Both the position numbers and the translations under genes were made by a program. DNA of 64,000 nucleotides from Rhodoligotrophos sp. CJ14 (GTDB lineage Bacteria; Pseudomonadota; Alphaproteobacteria; Rhizobiales; Im1), in the NCBI RefSeq assembly GCF_038811545.1, contig NZ_CP133319.1:1731516-1795515 (forward strand), given 5' to 3'. The notes under the pieces were generated by a model, which made no database searches, was not told the origin of the DNA, and saw only the letters and a list, made by a program, of their open reading frames with translations. Shown in pieces: positions 34,830-43,022 of the stretch (its first letter is position 1; the number at the start of each line of letters is the position of its first letter).

Positions 34830-36017
34830 ATGGTGCAGCGAAAAATACTGCTCGGTTGGGAGATGGGGGGCGGCCTCGGCCATGTCATTCCACTCCAGCG
34901 GATTGGCGAGCGGCTAAAGGCCCTCGGCCATCATGTGGTCTATTGCGTTCAGAACCAAGCCACCGCGCTTAAGGTGGGCATGGACCGCGGCGAGCTGCGC
35001 CAAGCCCCCCATTGGACCCACCGCGCGCAGCAGCCGCCTCTTCCTCCCGGCTATTCCGGTTTCACCTTCGGTCAGATCCTGGCGCTCTTCGGCGTCGGCG
35101 AACGGGAAACAACGGCGCGGATGCTCCGCGAATGGACGGCTCTCCTTGAAGCCGAGCGCCCGGATGTGGTGGTCAGCGATTTCGCGCCTGGGCTCAATCT
35201 CGCGGCGCGCGGCCGATACCCCCTGCTGGTGTTCGGCAACGGCTATACGCATCCCCCCGATCACCTGGACGCCTTTCCTAGGCTCTGGCCCACGGATGCC
35301 AAGCCCTATTACGATGAGGCGGCCCTGCTCGAAAGCTTGGACGCTCTGCTCAGCTCGGAAGGTCGCCCGCGGCTTGAACGCTTTCCGGCCATCATGGCCG
35401 GTGATGCATCAGCGGTCCGTACATTTCCTCTGCTTGATCCCTATCGGGCGTTCCGCAAGGCGCCGACCCTCGCGCCAATTCTCAGCCATGTACCGAGCCC
35501 GATCATGGAGCCCGGCGAGGAGATCCTTTGCAGTATTCTACCCCGTTTCGCGGAGAGCCCTGAGGTCTTGCGGGCTTTGGCGTCCCTCGACTTGCCGGGA
35601 CGGCTGTTGGCCTCAGCCCTTGGCGAGGGCCTGATTGCCCCCTTTGAGCAGACCCCGTGGCGGATCGAGCGCACCATCGTTGATTTCGGGCCCCATCTTC
35701 GATCGTTCCGAATGGTTATTGGCTATGGCGGGTTGGGCCTGACCAGTCTCGCGCTGGCGGCCGGCCTGCCTCAGCTCATTCTCTATACCGATAGCGAAAA
35801 GCTGCTGACCGGCCGTGCCCTTGAGCATGCGGGCGTGGCCCGTGCATTCCACTATCGCCGGATTGAGACTGAGACCTTGGTGAAAACCGCCGCCCGGCTC
35901 TATGTGGATCCTCAGATCCACGCCCGCGCTCGCGAGCTTGCCAGAGCACATGCCCCCCTTCTGGCCAGCGATCCCATCACCTCTGTTGCCGATATGGTCC
36001 AAGGCCTCCTGTCGTGA
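34830..36017 (+). CDS. UDP-glycosyltransferase-like protein (GT1-type)
   Basis: A 395-residue GT-B-fold protein. It begins KILLGWEMGGGLGHVIPLQRIGERLKALGHHV, the N-terminal Rossmann of GT1/MGT-like transferases, and the C-terminal half holds VIGYGGLGLTSLALAAGLPQLIL, the degenerate form of the GT1 donor-binding motif. The usual HGG of the motif is YGG here, so nucleotide-sugar use may differ. Acceptor unknown; possibly a lipid or small metabolite. No operon partner is evident; a short gap follows the DUF992 gene. Confidence 0.8.
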   Translation: MVQRKILLGWEMGGGLGHVIPLQRIGERLKALGHHVVYCVQNQATALKVGMDRGELRQAPHWTHRAQQPPLPPGYSGFTFGQILALFGVGERETTARMLREWTALLEAERPDVVVSDFAPGLNLAARGRYPLLVFGNGYTHPPDHLDAFPRLWPTDAKPYYDEAALLESLDALLSSEGRPRLERFPAIMAGDASAVRTFPLLDPYRAFRKAPTLAPILSHVPSPIMEPGEEILCSILPRFAESPEVLRALASLDLPGRLLASALGEGLIAPFEQTPWRIERTIVDFGPHLRSFRMVIGYGGLGLTSLALAAGLPQLILYTDSEKLLTGRALEHAGVARAFHYRRIETETLVKTAARLYVDPQIHARARELARAHAPLLASDPITSVADMVQGLLS

Positions 36018-36094
36018 GTGAAGCCCGATCTGGCCTGTCCTCGTTTTGCCTGCTTTTGGGATAGATTGGGAAACCAATTGGAATCGAGGCGCAC

Positions 36095-36772
36095 ATGACG
36101 GCCAGGTTTTCCTTTCGCCTTGGTGGCATTCTCGCGATTGTCTTTGCTTCGCTAACGATCGCCAGCGGACGCGCCGCGGCTCATCCTCATGTCTGGATCG
36201 AAAGCCGGTCTGACCTTGTGTTGGACGAGCAGGGCAGAGTCACTGCCATCAATGTCGAATGGCGCTTCGATGAAATGTACAGCACGGTCGCGGTCGAGGG
36301 CTTGGACGCCAATGGCGATGGCATCTATGAGGCCGAGGAGACGCAATCACTCGCGAAGGAGAACGTCGAGGCCCTCAAGGAATATGACTACTTCGTCTAT
36401 GCCGAGGCCAATGGCCAGAAGGTGGCCTATGGCGATGTCACCGAATATGGCAACCTCTTCTCGAACGGGGTTCTGACCCTTTATTTCCGCGTGCCATTGC
36501 AGCAGCCCATCGATCCTGCGACCACCAAATTCAGCTACTCGATTTACGATCCGTCCTTCTACATTGCCATTGAGCTCGCCAAACAGGATCCCATCCAGAT
36601 CCTGGGCAAGCTCGCCTCGGCCTGCCATATCGACATTGGCAAGAGCGCCGCTGAGGCTGAGAACTTCCAATATTCTGAGGATTTTTGGGATCAGGAGGCG
36701 AATAAGGGCATGGGAGCCATGTTCGCACAACCCATCTCGCTCCAATGCGGTGCTCCGCCCCAGAACGGCTGA
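36095..36772 (+). CDS. secreted DUF1007 protein with EF-hand-like loop
   Basis: A 225-residue DUF1007 protein. After a signal peptide (ending ASGRAAA) the mature protein begins HPHVWIESRS, the family hallmark. It contains a loop DANGDGIYEAEE at about residues 71-82 that fits the EF-hand calcium pattern (D-x-N-x-D-G-x-x-x-x-x-E). DUF1007 proteins are usually next to NicO/RcnA-type nickel-cobalt exporters or zinc uptake genes, but none is seen here. A metal-related periplasmic role is inferred from the family. Confidence 0.87.
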   Translation: MTARFSFRLGGILAIVFASLTIASGRAAAHPHVWIESRSDLVLDEQGRVTAINVEWRFDEMYSTVAVEGLDANGDGIYEAEETQSLAKENVEALKEYDYFVYAEANGQKVAYGDVTEYGNLFSNGVLTLYFRVPLQQPIDPATTKFSYSIYDPSFYIAIELAKQDPIQILGKLASACHIDIGKSAAEAENFQYSEDFWDQEANKGMGAMFAQPISLQCGAPPQNG

Positions 36773-36787
36773 CGGAGAGAAGACGCG

Positions 36788-37555
36788 TCAGGCGGCGGCA
36801 AATCCCGTCTGGCGCGCCGCGCAATGGCGCCGCGCCGCCTCGCCGAACGCGCGAAAGATCTTAACAGAAATCGGGTTCTGAACGGCTTTGTATTCCGGGT
36901 GCCACTGCACGCCCAATGCAAAACACTTGCTGTCTTTGACGGATACCGCCTCGATCGTTCCATCCTCGGCGCGCGCCTCGACCCTGAGCCGCGGCGCGAG
37001 TCTGTCGATGGCCTGGCGATGCAGTGAATTCACCATGATCCGCTCGGCACCCACAATGCTGCGCAACAGCCCACCCGGCTCGAGAACTATCGCGTGACGT
37101 GGTCCATAGCGTTCGTCGAGGTCATCGACCTGCGGCGCCCGATGATCGAAGCGGCCCTTCAGGCGCTGGATTTCGGTTGCGAGCGTGCCGCCCAGAACGA
37201 CATTGAGCTCCTGATAGCCTCGGCAGATGCACAGCAGCGGTAGCCCTCGGGCAATGGCCTTGCCGATCAACGGAATGGTCGTGTCGTCCCGCGCCTGATC
37301 ATAGGGCTCGTAATCCGAATTGGCCGGAGCACCGTAGCGGCTGGGGTGAACATTCGACAGCGCGCCCGTGAGCACCAGGCCATCGAGCCTGTCGAGCAGG
37401 GAATCGAGCTCGATCAGCGGCGCAAGAGCCGGAATGACCAGCGGAATGCCGTTGGCTGCTTCCGCGACCGCGCGAACGTATTTGTCGCCAATGGAATGGA
37501 ACTGCAGTCCATGGTTGTCTGCCGTATCGGCCGGCAAGCCGATCAAAGGTGTCAC
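36788..37555 (-). CDS. gamma-glutamyl-GABA hydrolase-like class I amidotransferase (PuuD-like)
   Basis: A 255-residue peptidase C26 protein. The nucleophile Cys is in PLLCICRGYQELNVVLGG, and the partner His is in LGVQWHPEYKA, with the Glu two positions later. PuuD cleaves gamma-glutamyl-GABA to glutamate and GABA in the glutamylated putrescine pathway. A ligase (23460) and dehydrogenase (22053) that could make its substrate lie 13 kb away. I chose GTG 37555 (GGAG 9 bases before) rather than TTG 37585, because the family opens with PLIGLPAD. It is convergent with the DUF1007 gene, 15 bases apart. Confidence 0.9.
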   Translation of the reverse strand: MTPLIGLPADTADNHGLQFHSIGDKYVRAVAEAANGIPLVIPALAPLIELDSLLDRLDGLVLTGALSNVHPSRYGAPANSDYEPYDQARDDTTIPLIGKAIARGLPLLCICRGYQELNVVLGGTLATEIQRLKGRFDHRAPQVDDLDERYGPRHAIVLEPGGLLRSIVGAERIMVNSLHRQAIDRLAPRLRVEARAEDGTIEAVSVKDSKCFALGVQWHPEYKAVQNPISVKIFRAFGEAARRHCAARQTGFAAA

Positions 37556-37673
37556 GGGTCCTACTCCGATGCACGAGCTGCTCAACGGTTAGCACGCCAA
37601 TGCCTGCTCGTCACTTGACGCGCGCACAGGAATTTGCGCAGTTCCGAATGGCAAGATTAGGAGGCAATGTGGC

Positions 37674-38465
37674 ATGACTTTACCGATTAAGGCATCAGAT
37701 CTGTTCGATCTCCGGGGCGAAGTGGCGCTGGTGACCGGCGCATCCAGCGGGCTTGGTTGGCGCTTTGCGAAAACACTGGCCGCCAATGGCGCCAAGGTGG
37801 TGATCGGCGCCCGTCGCGTGGACAGGCTGCAGGCGCTCGCGGACGAGATTAAGGCCGACGGTGGTGAGGCGCTCGCCATTGCCTTGGATACGAGCGACCA
37901 TGCCGCGATCCGCAATGCCTTTGACGAAGCGGAAAAGGCGTTCGGTACTGTCACTCTCCTGGTGAACAATGCCGGTGTGTCCGGAACGAAGCCCACGATC
38001 AATGTGAGCGAGCAGGATTGGCGGGACGTGCTCTCGGTCAATCTTGATGGCGTCTGGTTCACGGCCCATGAGGCGATCAAGCGCCTGATCGCCGCCGACC
38101 GGCCCGGCTCCATCATCAACATTGCCTCGATCCTCAGCTTCCGCGCGTCCAAGACACTCGCAGCCTATGCCGCATCCAAGGGTGCCGTTCTCCAGCTCAC
38201 CCGCGCGCTGGCTGTCGAGTTTGCGCGGAACCGTATCCGGGTGAACGCGATCGCTCCCGGCTATATCGAAACCGAGCTCAACAGCGACTTCTTCAAGACG
38301 GAGAAAGGCGAGTATCTGAAGCGCGGCATTCCACAGCGACGCATCGGCGATCCAAGTGAGCTCGATGGCGCATTGCTATTGCTTGCGGCACCCCGAGCCT
38401 CCTCCTTCATGACCGGATCGGTGGTCACCATCGACGGCGGCCAATCCATTTCGCTGGACCATTGA
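37674..38465 (+). CDS. SDR family oxidoreductase
   Basis: A 263-residue classical short-chain dehydrogenase. NAD(P) motif TGASSGLGWRFA near residue 21, NNAG at about 100, the active-site Ser in NIASILSFRAS, and Tyr-x3-Lys in AAYAASKGAVLQL. The C-terminal VTIDGGQSISLDH is typical. The Gly-rich motif and ARRVDRL (Arg after the second strand) suggest NADP. The substrate cannot be told. It has a textbook AGGAGG ribosome site 9 bases before the ATG. Confidence 0.93.
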   Translation: MTLPIKASDLFDLRGEVALVTGASSGLGWRFAKTLAANGAKVVIGARRVDRLQALADEIKADGGEALAIALDTSDHAAIRNAFDEAEKAFGTVTLLVNNAGVSGTKPTINVSEQDWRDVLSVNLDGVWFTAHEAIKRLIAADRPGSIINIASILSFRASKTLAAYAASKGAVLQLTRALAVEFARNRIRVNAIAPGYIETELNSDFFKTEKGEYLKRGIPQRRIGDPSELDGALLLLAAPRASSFMTGSVVTIDGGQSISLDH

Positions 38466-38554
38466 GGCTCCACAGGCGTGAACGCTGTCCCTGCTGGCCG
38501 CTGAACGGACTGCTGTGACCCTTTTGTGAATCCACTTACGCGGACGATCGGTGT

Positions 38555-38588
38555 AGCTGGTGGGCATGATTTTCACGACCCACCAGCT
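38555..38588. other. 10-bp perfect inverted repeat upstream of ccdA
   Basis: AGCTGGTGGG and CCCACCAGCT frame a 14-base loop in the 210-base gap between the SDR and ccdA genes. It may be a factor-aided terminator for the SDR gene or a leader element of ccdA. The rest of the gap shows nothing that I recognise. Confidence 0.5.
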
Positions 38589-38675
38589 CCTTGACATGAT
38601 TTGCGCGTCAACTCCGGCCGGGTGGCTGGCTCCGGGTCCGATTTTCTCGCGGCCACGGGTTTCAGGGGCGCGCCG

Positions 38676-39407
38676 ATGACAGTCTCTTTCGCTGCGGCCC
38701 TGATGGCGGGCGCAATCAGCTTCTTGAGCCCCTGCGTTCTGCCGCTGGTTCCGCCCTATCTCTGTTTCATCGCGGGAACCTCCCTCGAGGAGATGGCGGA
38801 TCAGGACCGAACGCCGGAGATCACCGGCCGGATCATGCTGGCAGCTGTGCTCTTCGTGCTGGGCTTTGCCACGGTCTTTGTACTGCTAGGCGCCACCGCT
38901 TCCGCCCTTGGGCAACTCGTCCGTGAGCACCTGACCCTGCTTGCCCAGATCGCCGGCGTGGTGATCATCGCCATGGGCCTCCACTTTCTCGGTCTGTTCC
39001 GCATTTCTATTTTGAACCGCGAAGCGCGCTACCACCACGAGAGCCGGCCTGCAGGCCTTGCCGGCGCCTATCTTGTCGGCCTTGCGTTTGCCTTTGGCTG
39101 GACCCCGTGCATCGGCCCGGTGCTTGCTGCAATTCTTGCCCTCGCCGCTGTGGAGGACAGCGTGGCGCGCGGCGCGCTCCTGCTTGCGGTCTACTCCCTT
39201 GGGCTTGGGATTCCGTTCCTGTTATCTGCCGCGGCGATCAGGGCCTTCCTGACCTTCGCCCAGCGCTTCCGCCGCCACCTTGGCCTCGTCGAAAAGGCCA
39301 TGGGCGGCCTGCTGGTCTTGACGGGCGTCATGTTCTTGACCGGCACCATGACGCAACTCTCCTTCTGGCTTCTGGAAACTTTTCCTGCCCTCGGCCGTAT
39401 CGGCTGA
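38676..39407 (+). CDS. ccdA: cytochrome c biogenesis protein CcdA
   Basis: A 243-residue inner-membrane protein with about six helices that carries reducing power from cytoplasmic thioredoxin to the periplasm for cytochrome c maturation or thiol repair. The two redox cysteines are in the helices SFLSPCVLPLVPPY and FGWTPCIGPVL, each followed by the helix-breaking prolines of the family. ATG 38676 was chosen to bring the first transmembrane helix to the N-terminus. Its partner thiol-disulfide protein is not adjacent. Confidence 0.94.
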   Translation: MTVSFAAALMAGAISFLSPCVLPLVPPYLCFIAGTSLEEMADQDRTPEITGRIMLAAVLFVLGFATVFVLLGATASALGQLVREHLTLLAQIAGVVIIAMGLHFLGLFRISILNREARYHHESRPAGLAGAYLVGLAFAFGWTPCIGPVLAAILALAAVEDSVARGALLLAVYSLGLGIPFLLSAAAIRAFLTFAQRFRRHLGLVEKAMGGLLVLTGVMFLTGTMTQLSFWLLETFPALGRIG

Positions 39408-39516
39408 TGGCCAAAGGTCGCAAGCCCGCGCTGCTGAGGGCCATGGACGCACGTCAAATTTTCTGCTTACAACGCGCCCGTGATATCCCTTACCTGCCTT
39501 TCGAGGATTTAAGTCC

Positions 39517-40359
39517 ATGAGCCGCATCGTCCACCTGAATGGCGCTTACCTGCCGGAACAGGATGCCAAGGTTTCCATCTTCGATCGCGGCTATGTCTTT
39601 GCCGACGGCGTCTATGAGGTGACGGCCGTGATCGACGGCAAGCTTGTCGATTACGCCCCTCATATGGAGCGCCTGGACCGTTCCCTGCGCGAGCTCGAGA
39701 TTGCCTGGCCTTGCAGCAAGGATGAGCTGCGCGAGGTGCACGAGGAGCTTGCCAAGCGCAACAACGTGGTCGAAGGCGTCATCTACATGCAGGTCACCCG
39801 CGGCGTCGCCGAGCGTGACTTTGCCTTCCCCAAGGACATTCCAAGCGCGCTGATGGCTTTCACCCAGCACAAGAAGCTGCTGGACAGTCCCTATGCGGCC
39901 AGCGGGGTTAAGGTGATCAGCATTCCGGATATCCGCTGGAAGCGCCGCGATATCAAATCCATCGCCCTCCTGCCCCAATGCATGGGCAAGCAGCGTGCGG
40001 CCGAGGCAGGCGCCTTCGAGGCCTGGATGGTGGAGGAGGGCCACGTGACGGAAGGCACCTCGTCATCCGCCTATATCGTGAAGGATGGCAAGGTGATCAC
40101 CCGCCCCTTGTCGAATGCGATTCTGGCCGGCGTTACCCGCAGGTCTCTCCTCAGGCTCGCCGCTGAGGAGAGGATCGAGATCGAGGAGCGGCTGTTCACC
40201 CTCGAAGAGGCGCACGCTGCAGATGAGGCCTTCCTCACCAGTGCCTCCACATTCGTAATGCCCATCGTCGAGATCGACGGCAAGTCGATAGGCTCGGGCA
40301 AGCCCGGCCCGATCGCGACGGCTCTGCGCAAGATCTATCTCGAAGCCGCGCGCAGCTAA
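39517..40359 (+). CDS. dat: D-amino-acid transaminase
   Basis: A 280-residue fold type IV PLP aminotransferase. It opens SRIVHLNGAYLPEQDAKVSIFDRGYVFADGVYEV, typical of D-amino-acid transaminases, with the PLP lysine in RRDIKSIALLPQ, the PLP Glu in TEGTSSSAYIV, and LAGVTRRSLLRLA. It makes D-alanine and D-glutamate for the cell wall from 2-oxo acids. Branched-chain aminotransferases share the fold, but its opening block and length fit Dat better. GAGGA lies 9 bases before the ATG. Confidence 0.9.
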   Translation: MSRIVHLNGAYLPEQDAKVSIFDRGYVFADGVYEVTAVIDGKLVDYAPHMERLDRSLRELEIAWPCSKDELREVHEELAKRNNVVEGVIYMQVTRGVAERDFAFPKDIPSALMAFTQHKKLLDSPYAASGVKVISIPDIRWKRRDIKSIALLPQCMGKQRAAEAGAFEAWMVEEGHVTEGTSSSAYIVKDGKVITRPLSNAILAGVTRRSLLRLAAEERIEIEERLFTLEEAHAADEAFLTSASTFVMPIVEIDGKSIGSGKPGPIATALRKIYLEAARS

Positions 40360-40367
40360 TCAGCAAC

Positions 40368-40408
40368 GGCATCCGGTTAAGGCTCGAGATCGGCCCAAGC
40401 CGGATGCC
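40368..40408 (+). terminator. inverted repeat after dat
   Basis: GGCATCCGG and CCGGATGCC are a perfect 9-bp pair with a 23-base loop starting 9 bases after the dat stop. It probably marks the transcript end, although no T-run follows. Confidence 0.42.
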
Positions 40409-40483
40409 AGCCCTGGCATGGTCCTTGCCTCGTTTCTGGTATCCTTGTGCCACGACGGCACGCATGATCCCAGGGAAGGCGAT

Positions 40484-41764
40484 ATGATAAGCGCGGCCCG
40501 TGCCGACAACCTCAAGGTCCTTTCGCGATCAGCTGCAGATCGTCACGCGCTCGATCATCCCGCCACGTCATCATCGCGTCCTGCGGTCGTAGCGGACTTG
40601 CCGCTCTCTTCCGGGTCATGGAAGCTCGGCGCCTATCGGGACTTCGACAGCATCGAAGCACAGTGGCGCTGCCTCGAGCAGCGCGCCGTAGGATATCCGT
40701 TTCAGGAATTCGACTGGCTCAAGAACTGGCACCAGCAGATCGGACGCCCGTCGGGTGCCGAGCCATTCATTCTGACGGTCGCCGATGCAAGCGGCCGCCT
40801 CTCGATGATTCTGCCGCTGGTGATCGAGCGGGCGCTGGGCCAAAATCGCCTCGCCCCGATGGGCGACCCGGTTTGCGATTACCATGGCCCCCTCATCACC
40901 CCCGCCTTTGCGGCGTTGCTGGACCGGAGGGCCATTCATCTCCTGCTCGAGCGCGCAGTGAAGCTTGCGGGCGTCAACTATGTCCTGCTCACCCGCATAC
41001 CGCCTCAGCTCGGCGCCATCGCCAATCCTTTCGCCAACCTCGATCTGCACCCGTTCAGCGCCTCGGCCCATGCAACCAGCTTGGGCGATGATTGGGAGAG
41101 CTTCTACGCGTCCCGACGCAGCACCAAGACCCGCCGCCGTTTTCGCGAGAAGGAAAAGGCGCTGGCCAAGCTTGGACCGATCCGCTTCGACATCGTGACC
41201 GATCCGGCTGAGCGAAAGGCCTTGGCTGCGGAAATGATGACGCTGAAAGCGTCCCAGCTTCAGGCCACCGCCGGCGAATACAATACCTTCGCACATCCCT
41301 TTGTACAGAACTTCTTCCGCAAGGTGGCGGGAGACTCGGCCGTCGCCGATGTCTTCATGTTCAAGCTCACCGTGGGTGAGACCCTGGCCGCAGCCGCTGT
41401 CGGCTTGGTGAAGGACGGCAGCTTCTTCTACGAGGTGCCCGTCTATCCCGATTGTGGCCTGCAGCGCTATTCGCCGGGCAATCTGCTGCTGCACAAGATT
41501 ATGGCCTGGGCCATCGACCGAGGGTGCACGCGCTTCGACTTCACCATCGGCGACGAGCCTTACAAGCTCGACTGGTGTGAGCAGACCTGGCACCTCGGCT
41601 GCGGCGCCTGGGGCAACGGTCTTGCCGGACGGGTTGGCGCGCAGATGGCGCTGGGCGAGATCGCCTTGAAGCGACACGTAAAACACAATCCCCGTCTCCT
41701 GGCGGCAGCAGTCCGACTTCGGAATGTGTGGGGCAGGCTTCGCTCTCCGCGGCATGCTTCTTGA
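40484..41764 (+). CDS. CelD/BcsL-type GNAT acyltransferase
   Basis: A 426-residue protein of the Acetyltransf_6 (BioF2-like) family associated with cellulose and exopolysaccharide modification. Characteristic blocks are PFQEFDWLKNWHQQIG, APMGDPVCDYHGPLI, SRRSTKTRRRFREKEKALAKLG and YSPGNLLLHKIMAWAIDRGCTRFDFTIGDEPYKLDW. It presumably transfers an acyl group to a sugar or peptide in the cytoplasm. The ATG follows AGGGAAGG. Downstream come a FemAB-like transferase and a flippase, so the three probably act on one surface polymer. Confidence 0.88.
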   Translation: MISAARADNLKVLSRSAADRHALDHPATSSSRPAVVADLPLSSGSWKLGAYRDFDSIEAQWRCLEQRAVGYPFQEFDWLKNWHQQIGRPSGAEPFILTVADASGRLSMILPLVIERALGQNRLAPMGDPVCDYHGPLITPAFAALLDRRAIHLLLERAVKLAGVNYVLLTRIPPQLGAIANPFANLDLHPFSASAHATSLGDDWESFYASRRSTKTRRRFREKEKALAKLGPIRFDIVTDPAERKALAAEMMTLKASQLQATAGEYNTFAHPFVQNFFRKVAGDSAVADVFMFKLTVGETLAAAAVGLVKDGSFFYEVPVYPDCGLQRYSPGNLLLHKIMAWAIDRGCTRFDFTIGDEPYKLDWCEQTWHLGCGAWGNGLAGRVGAQMALGEIALKRHVKHNPRLLAAAVRLRNVWGRLRSPRHAS

Positions 41765-41831
41765 TGGCATCTCATTGAGCAGCTCCGCGCGATAAGGAAC
41801 CCGCGCGGGCTGCAGGCTCAGGATCATCGAA

Positions 41832-43022
41832 ATGGCGGCCCCAGCACTGTCTCGCCCCACATATTCTATGTCTCCCCGGATAGGCGCGGCGCCAAGTCCT
41901 GTGTCCGGCGGTCTTCGCCCGGCGCGGGACCATCACGCCAGCAGTGAGGATGCTCTTTCACCGCTCGCGCCCAAAGAGGTCCGCCTCATCGCCCCCGATC
42001 GCTGGGACGAGCTCGCGTCCACTTTCCGTGATGTGGTGCCGGAACAGACCGCCGCCTATGCCTGTGCGCGCTGGGGTCGTGACCGCGTGCGGTGTCTGGC
42101 AGTGTCCGAGAACGGACAGGTGATCGGCGGAGGACTGCTGGTCGATTTCAATCTGCCTGTGCTGCAGCGCGGGCTCTCGGTCCTCAAATTCGGGCCGCTT
42201 TGGCGCATGTCTTCGCAAGACGATGATCCGGATCGGCTGAACGCGGTCATCCATGCCTTGCAGAGCCATGTGGCCGACATAGAGAAGCGCTGTCTCATTA
42301 TGATACCATTGCCGGACCCGCTCAGCCCGGGCCACATGGCCGATGCTCTGTTGGCGGCGGGCTTCCAGCATCGGGGCAGCATTCCCGATCCGGCCCGCTA
42401 TCTCGTCAATCTGGGCATCGACCTCGCGGCCCAGCGCTCCAGCTTGCATGGCAAATGGCGCTACAATCTCAAGAAGGCGCAGAGCCAGAACCTCGAGATT
42501 GCGATCGTGCCTGGTGATGAGGGTCTTGCGACCTTCATGCAGCTTTATGATGCGATGCTTTTGCGCAAGCGGTTCGATGATCATTCGGGCATAGACGCCC
42601 TGCCCGCCCTGGTGACCGCCGCCGTGCCAAGCTTGCGACCTGAGATCGTGATTGCCCGCCTCGATGGGACGCCAACCGCGGGAGCCGTGATCTCCCGCGC
42701 CGGCGACCGGGCAATGTACATGTTTGGCGCGACCGACGACCGGGCGCTGGGGGTGAAGGCCGGCTATGCCTTGCACTGGTGGATTCTCGAGCATCTCACC
42801 GGCAGCGGACCTCTTTGGTATGATCTCGGCGGGGCCGAAGGCGACCCTGGGCTCGCGCAGTTCAAGCGCCAATTCGTCGGGGCGAAAGGGATAATCACCG
42901 AGCGACTTGACGAATACGCCTATGCCACAGACCCGATCAGCCGGGTCGCGGCCTTCAGCATCTTCGGCTTGCGCAACGCGAAACGGCGCTGGCTCGCCCG
43001 TTCGGAGCGCGCCGCGCAATGA
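41832..43022 (+). CDS. FemAB/GNAT-fold acyl or aminoacyl transferase
   Basis: A 396-residue protein built of paired GNAT-like folds. Recognisable parts are RWGRDRVRCLAVSENGQVIGGGLLVDF, LHGKWRYNLKKAQSQNLEIAI, FMQLYDAMLLRKRF and the C-terminal LHWWILEHLTGSGPLWYDLGGAEGDPGLAQFKRQFVG, which match FemAB-type transferases (lipid II glycyltransferase fold) as found in bacterial polysaccharide clusters. The N-terminal ~45 residues look disordered. Its stop overlaps the flippase start (ATGA). Donor unknown; no tRNA-binding coiled coil is seen, so acyl-CoA is likelier than aminoacyl-tRNA. Confidence 0.85.
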   Translation: MAAPALSRPTYSMSPRIGAAPSPVSGGLRPARDHHASSEDALSPLAPKEVRLIAPDRWDELASTFRDVVPEQTAAYACARWGRDRVRCLAVSENGQVIGGGLLVDFNLPVLQRGLSVLKFGPLWRMSSQDDDPDRLNAVIHALQSHVADIEKRCLIMIPLPDPLSPGHMADALLAAGFQHRGSIPDPARYLVNLGIDLAAQRSSLHGKWRYNLKKAQSQNLEIAIVPGDEGLATFMQLYDAMLLRKRFDDHSGIDALPALVTAAVPSLRPEIVIARLDGTPTAGAVISRAGDRAMYMFGATDDRALGVKAGYALHWWILEHLTGSGPLWYDLGGAEGDPGLAQFKRQFVGAKGIITERLDEYAYATDPISRVAAFSIFGLRNAKRRWLARSERAAQ

